Positions 1 through 4,324 of a DNA stretch of 10,701 bases are shown here, piece after piece. The first letter of the stretch is position 1; every line of letters starts with the position of its first letter. Made by a program: the position numbers and the translations under genes. The stretch comes from Syntrophomonadaceae bacterium (lineage in GTDB: Bacteria > Bacillota > Syntrophomonadia > Syntrophomonadales > Syntrophomonadaceae). The notes beneath the pieces are model-generated. The model worked only from the letters and a program-made list of their open reading frames with translations, searched no databases and was not told the origin of the DNA. The DNA is taken from NCBI GenBank assembly GCA_028683995.1, contig JAQUGU010000020.1:1-10701 (forward strand), read 5' to 3'.

Positions 1-156
1 ACCATGATGCAGGCCCAGAGCCTGCAACAGGCAGTCAGCACCAGTGTAATGAAGATGGAGATGGATTCGGCCAAGCAATCTGCGCAGGCTTTAATCGAGA
101 TGATGGAAAAATCAGTACTTCCCCATCTCGGTAGCCAACTGGATATTATTGCTTAG
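1..156 (+). CDS. YjfB-like putative motility protein, 3' end only
   Basis: The reading frame is open from the first base to the TAG at 154-156 and gives 51 residues; the start lies before the window. The visible protein has LQQAVSTSVMKMEMDSAKQ, then a short helix, then a QPHLG-like end (SVLPHLGSQLDII). This pattern of a small helical protein with a VxKMxMD core and a PHLG tail is what I recall of the YjfB family of Gram-positive bacteria. That family is about 60 residues long and is annotated only as a putative motility protein. The fliS-flaG neighbourhood fits. No biochemical role is known to me. The next gene begins about 115 bases downstream. The family call rests on recalled pattern, not a search. 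Confidence 0.7.
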   Translation, partial: TMMQAQSLQQAVSTSVMKMEMDSAKQSAQALIEMMEKSVLPHLGSQLDIIA

Positions 157-205
157 GATTACACGTTATTTGCATGTTTTCGGCCATAAATAAGTTTAAG
201 CGACC

Positions 206-242
206 AAGGGGGAGCCAATGTATGATCATGGGCATCTCCCTT
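206..242 (+). other. Imperfect hairpin in the leader of the 273-641 gene
   Basis: AAGGGGGA-GCC (206-216) can pair with GGC-(A bulge)-TCTCCCTT (231-242). This gives an 11-bp stem with one G:U pair and a loop of 14 bases that itself contains TGATCA. It is not followed by a T-run, so it does not look like an intrinsic terminator. It ends 19 bases before the Shine-Dalgarno site of the next gene. It could be an mRNA structure or an operator; the sequence does not say which. Confidence 0.3.
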
Positions 243-272
243 AAAGTTATAATGCAATTACGAGGGGAAATT

Positions 273-641
273 ATGGAGAAATTGATTACCTTATCTAGAG
301 ATATGGTTGAACTGAGTAATACTATCAAAGAGGGTCTGGAGCATCTGGATAAAAGATTGGCTGATGGGCATTTGGAAGATAGTTATTATCTGTTCCAGGA
401 TATTGTACAGGCATTTTATTCTGTTACCCGGGCAATGGAATCCGTACAGTCTAGCATTGAGATTGATACAGTAGTCCAGGCGGCAGATAAATTACTAAAT
501 GCGTTTGAAAAGTTATCAATTTCCTACGAGGATCAAAAACTAAACCAGGCTCGTATGGATTTACAACTCATATTGTCACCTGCCTTATCCGCCTGGAGCA
601 ACGAATTACATAAATGCTTGCAACCTATCATGGAATCCTAA
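273..641 (+). CDS. Uncharacterised small all-helical protein of the flagellar cluster
   Basis: I do not recognise this 122-residue protein with certainty. The ATG at 273 is chosen because GAGGGG (262-267) lies 5 bases upstream. An in-frame ATG at 174 would add 33 residues but has no ribosome site and would run through a hairpin. The product is acidic and predicted helical throughout, with heptad-like leucines (LSRDMVELSNTIKEGLEHLDKRL), a single cysteine near the C-terminus (NELHKCLQP), no signal peptide and no membrane segment. It lies between a YjfB-like gene and fliS and is closed off by a terminator at 666-690. A role as a small accessory or chaperone-like protein of flagellar assembly is inference from shape and position only. 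Confidence 0.75.
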   Translation: MEKLITLSRDMVELSNTIKEGLEHLDKRLADGHLEDSYYLFQDIVQAFYSVTRAMESVQSSIEIDTVVQAADKLLNAFEKLSISYEDQKLNQARMDLQLILSPALSAWSNELHKCLQPIMES

Positions 642-665
642 AATAGTAATGAATTTGTCTTCCTT

Positions 666-697
666 CCCGGGACTAGCCTCCCGGGTTTTTCATTTTT
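666..697 (+). terminator. Rho-independent terminator before fliS
   Basis: CCCGGGA (666-672) pairs with TCCCGGG (679-685) around a 6-base loop, followed by TTTTTCATTTTTT. It separates the 273-641 gene from fliS. The stem is 7 bp and GC-rich. Confidence 0.85.
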
Positions 698-725
698 TAA
701 AGTTTTTTAGCTAGCTATACGATAT
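698..725 (+). promoter_or_regulatory. Candidate SigD (sigma-28) promoter for fliS
   Basis: TAAA at 698-701 and TACGATAT at 718-725, with 16 bases between, resemble the flagellar sigma consensus TAAA-N14-16-GCCGATAT. The -10 box differs at its first two positions. The -35 overlaps the end of the T-rich tract of the preceding terminator. Predicted transcription would begin about 25 bases before the fliS start. SigD control of fliS is usual in Gram-positive bacteria. A similar pair with the same spacing precedes flaG. Confidence 0.45.
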
Positions 726-757
726 TTATATATAGTTACGGCAGAGGAGGAGATAGC

Positions 758-1240
758 TTGAACCTTAATGCACAAGCATATGACCAATACAAAAGATCAA
801 GTGTGGAAACAGCCCCGGAAAAGCTTATTACCATGCTTTACGAAGGTTTGTTAAAAAACATTAAACATGCCAGGAAATTTATTGAAAACAAAGATATAAA
901 CCAGGCGCACCGGGAAATTATTAACGGGCAGGAAATTTTAGTGGAATTAATGGCCAGTCTTAACATGGATTATGAAATTTCCAAGCCCATGTTTTTACTC
1001 TATGAATATCTACATCATCAAATGGTGCAGGCTAATGTGAAAAAGGATGCGCAAATATTGAACGAGGTAGAAAACTTTGTAATTGAGTTGCGTGATACCT
1101 GGCAGGAAGCGATTATAAAAAGTAAAAGTTTACCCCCGGCAGAGATAAGTACCGGCAATACCGCAGGGGTAGTAAGCAATGCAGTAGTGGGAGCAAGTAC
1201 TGATAATACCGTGGTTTCTCATATAAACGTTAAGGGGTAA
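758..1240 (+). CDS. fliS: Flagellar secretion chaperone FliS
   Basis: FliS binds the C-terminal helix of flagellin in the cytoplasm, prevents premature polymerisation and hands it to the flagellar export apparatus. The family start is clear: AYDQYKRSSVETAPEKLITMLYEGLLKNI (residues 7-35), and the four-helix bundle runs to about residue 122. The TTG start is supported by AGGAGGAGA at 744-752, 5 bases upstream. No in-frame ATG would keep the conserved N-terminus. The protein is 160 residues, longer than the usual 120-135, because of a polar Ser/Thr/Asn/Val-rich tail (about residues 124-160) that looks disordered and is not part of the FliS fold. The usual partner fliD is not adjacent in this window. 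A candidate SigD promoter lies just upstream. Confidence 0.95.
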   Translation: MNLNAQAYDQYKRSSVETAPEKLITMLYEGLLKNIKHARKFIENKDINQAHREIINGQEILVELMASLNMDYEISKPMFLLYEYLHHQMVQANVKKDAQILNEVENFVIELRDTWQEAIIKSKSLPPAEISTGNTAGVVSNAVVGASTDNTVVSHINVKG

Positions 1241-1262
1241 TCAGGTTATAAAGTTTTGATTT

Positions 1263-1290
1263 TAAAGTATAATCTAATAAATATCGATAA
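1263..1290 (+). promoter_or_regulatory. Candidate SigD promoter for flaG
   Basis: TAAA (1263-1266) and ATCGATAA (1283-1290) are separated by 16 bases, the same arrangement as upstream of fliS. The -10 differs from GCCGATAA at two positions. The surrounding 80 bases are very AT-rich, which raises the chance of a fortuitous match. Confidence 0.35.
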
Positions 1291-1327
1291 TATTAGTAAC
1301 TAAATTTTGTGCAGGGAGGCGGAAAAA

Positions 1328-1702
1328 ATGCGGGTTGATGGGCAAGGGATGGCGGTTAACACTCCCGCAGTAATTGACACAGGTCGGAATATGGTTCGTG
1401 AAGAAACATTGCACGATCAACAAAAAAACAGGGTAAGTGTGGAGGAATTAGTGGCATCCAGGGCAAGCAAGGAAGAAGTCCACCAGGCTGTTGAAATTGC
1501 CAATGATATCATGAATCTATCTAATTTCCACCTGGAATTTCAACTTCACGAAGACAGTGGGCGTTTCCAGGTAAGGGTGATAGATAACCAGAGTAAAGAA
1601 ACCATTAAGGAAATACCACCTGATTACATGCTGGACTTAACGGCTCGTTTAAAGGAAATGATTAATCAGGCACTGGGAATACTGGTAGACGAATTGGTGT
1701 AG
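1328..1702 (+). CDS. flaG: Flagellar protein FlaG
   Basis: FlaG proteins are small flagellar proteins, often encoded next to fliD and fliS, that influence filament length; the mechanism is poorly known. The 124-residue product has a variable, polar N-terminal 50 residues and then the FlaG core (about 58-124): NFHLEFQLHEDSGRFQVRVID, then a KETIKEIPP stretch, a helix MLDLTARLKEM, and a short hydrophobic end. This order matches the family. The start is the ATG at 1328, with AGGGAGG at 1313-1319 and an 8-base spacer. A TTG at 1307 in the same frame lies upstream of that site and is unlikely to be used. There is no signal peptide or membrane segment. A possible SigD promoter precedes it. Confidence 0.9.
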   Translation: MRVDGQGMAVNTPAVIDTGRNMVREETLHDQQKNRVSVEELVASRASKEEVHQAVEIANDIMNLSNFHLEFQLHEDSGRFQVRVIDNQSKETIKEIPPDYMLDLTARLKEMINQALGILVDELV

Positions 1703-1791
1703 TAAATTTCGATTAACTTAACCAAATTGCTGACCGCAGAATCAGGAGACTAGCTCTTAAGGTGCCTGTATAAGAAAGTTGGATATAATCA

Positions 1792-2241
1792 ATGGTTTCG
1801 CAATCAATACTGCAAAAATTAATTGAAATTCGGGACCTTTTCAGGATAATTGAACAGTTTTCTCATGCCATTTATGATACCTTGCAACAGGAAGAAGAGC
1901 CTGGCGAAAGGTTACTGGAATTATTACAGCAACGGACAAAAACTATTGAAGAAATAGATGCAGTGTACCCGGTGTTGAATCACGGACTTGAAGAATTAAT
2001 AAATCATCCTGAGTTAGCCACCAGGGAAGAGATAGAAGAAATAAAGAGCCAGAGGGAAGAAACTATTGAGCTGATAAAAGAAATAAGGGAACTGGATGAA
2101 AAATCATTATGCCGGATGCACGAGCAAAAGGATAATATAGCACTTAAACTGCAGCAGAGCCGGGCCAGCAGTAAAGCCCACAAAGCCTACCTGCAGGAGG
2201 ATATTTATACCGAGGGCTGGTTTATTGACCAGAAGAAATAA
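1792..2241 (+). CDS. FliT-like flagellar export chaperone (putative)
   Basis: A 149-residue, strongly charged, predicted all-helical protein with long coiled-coil stretches (about 36-120), no signal peptide and no membrane segment. The end, KAHKAYLQ followed by EGWFIDQKK, resembles the K-x-Y...G-x-F-x-D-x-K-K ending that I recall in small FliT/FlgN-type proteins of Clostridia. FliT-type chaperones bind the cap protein FliD or other late export substrates. The motif LLELLQQRTKTIEEID (41-56) parallels IMAKRQTLLEDLQ in the next gene, which suggests a related fold. The ribosome site is weak: only TTGGA about 7 bases before the ATG. No better in-frame start is visible. The assignment is by shape, tail motif and position after fliS-flaG. 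The exact substrate is unknown. Confidence 0.6.
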   Translation: MVSQSILQKLIEIRDLFRIIEQFSHAIYDTLQQEEEPGERLLELLQQRTKTIEEIDAVYPVLNHGLEELINHPELATREEIEEIKSQREETIELIKEIRELDEKSLCRMHEQKDNIALKLQQSRASSKAHKAYLQEDIYTEGWFIDQKK

Positions 2242-2291
2242 CTTGGGGCTACTTTTAAGGGCCGGTAAGAAAAACAAAGGAAAGATTTTAA

Positions 2292-2756
2292 GTGAGAGAT
2301 ATACTTATTGATAATATTATCCATAATTTTGAAGAGCAATGGCAGGTGTGTGAAAAAATGGCTGCCTCTGCCCAGGAGCAGCTGGAGATACTGCAACAGG
2401 CGGAAACGGGGATACCCTCACAGGTTATGGATATTATGGCCAAACGGCAAACACTGCTGGAAGATTTGCAGGTGCTGGAGGCTAAAAATCGGGGTTTTCA
2501 GGAGCAGATAGTAAGCGAGCTGGGAATTAACGATTTTACCTTGAGCCAGCTTGAGGCGAAGCTGGAAAATGAACAGTTTGCCCATCTTAAAGAAATGGTA
2601 AACCAGCTGGGTACTATGCTTAAATCTATTAGTGAAATTGACGACCAGAGTCAAGTATTGATGAGAGAAGGTCTAACCCGGGTTAACAAAACCAAAACTC
2701 GGGCAAATAATAAGCAGGCCAGTAATGCCTATAACCAGGCCAAAGAACTTAAGTAA
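2292..2756 (+). CDS. FlgN-like flagellar chaperone (putative)
   Basis: A 154-residue helical protein that begins with GTG, preceded by AAAGGAAAG at 2276-2284 with a 7-base spacer. Helices predicted at about 6-36, 42-75, 81-112 and 114-130 contain the pattern expected of FlgN-type chaperones: MAKRQTLLEDLQVLEAKNR (49-67), then LGINDFTLSQLEAKL (77-91). FlgN chaperones escort the hook-filament junction proteins FlgK and FlgL to the export gate. The C-terminal 25 residues are polar and rich in Lys, Asn and Ala (KTKTRANNKQASNAYNQ) and look flexible. It follows the FliT-like gene by 50 bases and is likely cotranscribed with it. No flgK or flgL is in the window, so the substrate is inferred. It closes the flagellar cluster; no clear terminator follows. 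Confidence 0.6.
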   Translation: MRDILIDNIIHNFEEQWQVCEKMAASAQEQLEILQQAETGIPSQVMDIMAKRQTLLEDLQVLEAKNRGFQEQIVSELGINDFTLSQLEAKLENEQFAHLKEMVNQLGTMLKSISEIDDQSQVLMREGLTRVNKTKTRANNKQASNAYNQAKELK

Positions 2757-2842
2757 TTTAGAATTAACCCCCCATGGCCGGAGGACGTAACCACGAATGA
2801 AAATGTCTTGACATGCTCTTCCTGTACAGGAGCACGTAATCT

Positions 2843-2938
2843 GTAGGGGCGAACCCATGTGTTCGCCCGGAATAGGCAGCTTTATATGCAACGGGATTCA
2901 CCCTCCGGAGGTCAGTGGTCGGGCCGGGCAGCCCCTAC
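2843..2938. repeat. 96-bp palindromic-ended repeat element (GTAGGGGC family)
   Basis: The ends are perfect 8-bp inverted repeats, GTAGGGGC (2843-2850) and GCCCCTAC (2931-2938). Inside the left end, GGGCGAAC (2847-2854) and GTTCGCCC (2861-2868) form a hairpin around CCATGT. In the right half is the palindrome CCTCCGGAGG (2902-2911). It has no coding capacity. Elements beginning GTAGGGGCGAAC and followed by a GTTCGCCC hairpin are, to my recollection, dispersed in many bacterial genomes. It is probably a non-autonomous mobile or REP-like repeat; which transposase moves it is unknown. Confidence 0.7.
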
Positions 2939-2954
2939 GAAAATTATAAAAAAG

Positions 2955-2997
2955 AATCCGCGTAAGTCCTGTAATAATCCGCGACCTTCCGCGTCTA
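2955..2997 (-). repeat. Solo copy of the CGCGGA-rich repeat
   Basis: Read on the minus strand from 2997, this begins TAGACGCGGAA, followed by a second CGCGGA, an AGGA core and ACGCGGAT. The same order and spacing occur at both ends of the 9566-9852 element, apart from one extra base after position 13. It lies 17 bases beyond the GTAGGGGC element. No partner in the opposite orientation is nearby, so it is a solo or residual end. Confidence 0.7.
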
Positions 2998-3052
2998 TTG
3001 AAAGCGCTATTTTCTTACAAATTCTCAATTCTTAATTTCGAAAAGGCATTTC

Positions 3053-3081
3053 TTGCTATTTTAAAATATGGTGGGTATAAT
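3053..3081 (+). promoter_or_regulatory. SigA-type promoter of the zinc-ribbon gene
   Basis: TTGCTA (3053-3058) and a perfect TATAAT (3076-3081) with a 17-base spacer. Transcription would begin near 3088, leaving a leader of about 70 bases before the ATG at 3157. Confidence 0.7.
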
Positions 3082-3156
3082 ATTGTATACGGGTCGGTAT
3101 GATGCTTTATGGTATGTGTTGCCGGCTAAATTCTAAAAAGTGAGGGATATCTTTCT

Positions 3157-3447
3157 ATGTTCGAAGACAAAACCTTAGTGTGCCAGGATTGTGGTCAGGA
3201 GTTCATTTTCACTGCTGGAGAGCAGGAATTCTATCATGAAAAGGGATTTGAAAATGAACCCAAGCGTTGCCGGGAATGCAGAACTAACCGGCGTAACAAC
3301 CGCAATGGCAGCAGAGCTCCACGCGAGATGTTTGATGCCGTATGTGCCAGATGTGGAGCTGACACCCAAGTTCCTTTTAAGCCTGTAGAGGGCAGACCTG
3401 TTTACTGCATGGAGTGTTTCCAGCAAATGAAAGAAGCAGAGTTATAA
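3157..3447 (+). CDS. Double zinc-ribbon protein
   Basis: A 96-residue cytoplasmic protein with two four-cysteine zinc sites. The first is C9-x2-C12 with C38-x2-C41, in the LVCQDCGQEFIFTAGEQEFY...PKRCRECR arrangement of the bacterial zinc-ribbon family. The second is C63-x2-C66 with C84-x2-C87. A basic, Asn/Arg-rich linker (42-56, TNRRNNRNGSRAP) joins them and could bind nucleic acid. Proteins of this type are common in Firmicutes but have no established function. The start has GAGGG at 3142-3146, about 10 bases upstream. It is a single-gene unit with its own promoter (3053-3081) and terminator (3464-3490), placed just before hpf, a ribosome-associated stress gene. A ribosome or RNA link is possible but only inferred. 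Confidence 0.85.
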   Translation: MFEDKTLVCQDCGQEFIFTAGEQEFYHEKGFENEPKRCRECRTNRRNNRNGSRAPREMFDAVCARCGADTQVPFKPVEGRPVYCMECFQQMKEAEL

Positions 3448-3463
3448 AATAAAGGAATATTAC

Positions 3464-3490
3464 ACCGGGCTGTAAAAGGCCCGGTTTTTT
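3464..3490 (+). terminator. Rho-independent terminator of the zinc-ribbon gene
   Basis: ACCGGGC (3464-3470) pairs with GCCCGGT (3479-3485) around an 8-base loop, followed by TTTTT. It ends 5 bases before the long inverted repeat that follows. Confidence 0.85.
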
Positions 3491-3495
3491 CATTT

Positions 3496-3560
3496 CAAAC
3501 AGGGGGACGTTCTTTTTGTTTGCTTGGTACAAGCAAACAAAAAGAACGTCCCCCTGTTTG
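3496..3560. repeat. Perfect 31-bp inverted repeat with 3-nt loop
   Basis: The left arm 3496-3526 starts CAAACAGGGGGACGTTC and ends TTTGCTTG. The right arm 3530-3560 is its exact reverse complement, and the spacer is GTA (3527-3529). It follows a terminator and ends 51 bases before the hpf promoter. GGGGGACG-TTC(T)-type palindromes are, to my recollection, dispersed in clostridial genomes. A REP-like element moved by a Y1 (RAYT-like) transposase is a reasonable guess. No transposase is in the window, and no T-run follows either arm, so it is not a classical terminator. Confidence 0.85.
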
Positions 3561-3610
3561 GCTGCGGTATTTATAACAGATTTTATGCATAATACTAAAA
3601 GTAATAATAT

Positions 3611-3640
3611 AGAGGATTTCTTTCTATTCAAGTAGAATAA
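3611..3640 (+). promoter_or_regulatory. SigH-type promoter of hpf
   Basis: AGAGGATTT (3611-3619), then 12 bases, then GTAGAATAA (3632-3640). This matches every defined position of the Bacillus SigH consensus RnAGGAwWW-N11-12-RnnGAATww. Transcription would start near 3647, about 27 bases before the hpf ATG. In B. subtilis the homologous gene yvyD/hpf is known to be under SigH and SigB control, which supports the match. A spore-former-type transition-phase signal is inferred. Confidence 0.7.
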
Positions 3641-3673
3641 TATACATAAGCAACGGGAAAGGAGTGGTCGTTT

Positions 3674-4219
3674 ATGAAGTTTGAAATCAGAGGTAAAAAC
3701 ATTGAACTTACTGATGCTCTAAAGGACTATACCACTAAAAGGCTTTCCAAGTTGGAAAAATACATTGAGGATGTAAAGGAGGCTCAGGTAGCCCTGTCGG
3801 TAGGCGCTGAAGGTCACAAAGTAGAGGTTACCATACCCCTTAACGGGATAATACTCCGGGGTGAAGATTGTACTGATGACATGTACAGTTCAATAGACCT
3901 GGTAGTGGAGAAACTGGAAAAACAAATTGAAAAGTACAAAACCAGATTATATAGGAATAACCGCGGGGCAGGTTTGAAAAAGGCCTTGAGGGAAGAAGCT
4001 ATCAAGGAACTGGATAAGGGTTCGGCTGCCGAAAAATTTAACATTGTACGTACCAAGAGATTCGCCTTAAAACCCATGGATGAAGAGGAAGCGATTATGC
4101 AGATGAACCTTTTGGGGCACAATTTCTTTGTGTTCTTTAATTCTGGTACTGAGGAAGTAAATGTTGTTTACAAGCGCAAAGACAAGGGCTATGGTCTGAT
4201 TGAGCCGGAATTTGATTAG
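3674..4219 (+). CDS. hpf: Long-form ribosome hibernation promoting factor
   Basis: HPF binds the 30S decoding centre of idle ribosomes, and the long form joins two 70S particles into inactive 100S dimers. The 181-residue length fits the long form. The N-terminal S30AE domain (about 1-97) starts MKFEIRGKNIELTDALKDYTTKRLSKLEKY, and a charged linker covers about 98-120. The C-terminal dimerisation domain (about 122-181) contains IVRTKRFALKPMDEEEAI, then QMNLLGHNFFVFFN and a VVYKRKDKGYGLIEP end. The ATG has AAAGGAG (3658-3664) 9 bases upstream. A SigH-type promoter lies directly before it, so induction on entry to stationary phase or sporulation is expected. hpf-secA-prfB is a familiar gene order in Firmicutes; here motAB is added before prfB. 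Confidence 0.97.
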   Translation: MKFEIRGKNIELTDALKDYTTKRLSKLEKYIEDVKEAQVALSVGAEGHKVEVTIPLNGIILRGEDCTDDMYSSIDLVVEKLEKQIEKYKTRLYRNNRGAGLKKALREEAIKELDKGSAAEKFNIVRTKRFALKPMDEEEAIMQMNLLGHNFFVFFNSGTEEVNVVYKRKDKGYGLIEPEFD

Positions 4220-4248
4220 TTGAAGGCTTGCCAGCAAAGTGATAATAT
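4220..4248 (+). promoter_or_regulatory. Candidate SigA promoter for secA
   Basis: TTGAAG (4220-4225), immediately after the hpf stop codon, and TAATAT (4243-4248) are separated by 17 bases. Transcription would start near 4255, about 70 bases before secA. The terminator-like hairpin at 4280-4308 lies between this start point and the gene. Confidence 0.45.
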
Positions 4249-4279
4249 AAAAATGTTAATTAATTGAATGTAGTATTAG

Positions 4280-4308
4280 GAGGAACCTGAAATGGTTCCT
4301 CTTTTTTT
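4280..4308 (+). terminator. Terminator hairpin inside the secA leader, possible attenuator
   Basis: GAGGAACC (4280-4287) pairs with GGTTCCTC (4294-4301) around TGAAAT and is followed by seven T. The stem can be extended by G:T and A:T to 4278. It ends 16 bases before the secA ATG. No promoter can fit between it and the gene, so transcripts of secA must read through it. Its 5' arm contains a perfect AGGAGG (4278-4283), 8 bases before an in-frame ATG at 4292. The 3' arm bases CCTCT (4298-4302) could instead pair with AGAGG (4309-4313), the secA ribosome site. It may simply terminate hpf transcripts with partial readthrough. Confidence 0.75.
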
Positions 4309-4324
4309 AGAGGAGAGAACAATC

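Larger units (their letters stand above)
2757..3052. other. Gene-free, repeat-rich intergenic stretch
   Basis: No credible gene is present on either strand between the flagellar cluster and the promoter at 3053. Seen here: ATGTC-TT-GACAT (2803-2814), a 12-bp palindrome TCCTGTACAGGA (2820-2831), the 96-bp GTAGGGGC element (2843-2938), and a CGCGGA-type repeat (2955-2997). Last comes an AT-rich tract with no further structure that I can identify. Confidence 0.8.

Noticed and set aside
174..272. Upstream ATG 174 as the start of the 122-residue gene
   Set aside because: No ribosome site, and the extension would translate through the leader hairpin; ATG 273 has GAGGGG at good distance.
160..272. 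c-di-GMP-I riboswitch before the flagellar genes
   Set aside because: The conserved AGGxxAAACC and GACGCAAAG-type core elements are absent; only a simple hairpin is seen.
1307..1327. TTG 1307 as the flaG start
   Set aside because: It lies upstream of, and its frame reads through, the AGGGAGG site that serves ATG 1328.
2820..2831. TCCTGTACAGGA palindrome as an operator
   Set aside because: A 12-bp perfect palindrome exists, but no promoter overlaps it and no regulator gene is nearby, so no function can be claimed.
2757..3052. CRISPR array in the repeat-rich spacer
   Set aside because: The repeats are of different families, each single here, with no regular repeat-spacer pattern and no cas genes.
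3496..3560. Long inverted repeat as a bidirectional terminator
   Set aside because: No T-run follows either arm, and the zinc-ribbon gene already has a good terminator just upstream.
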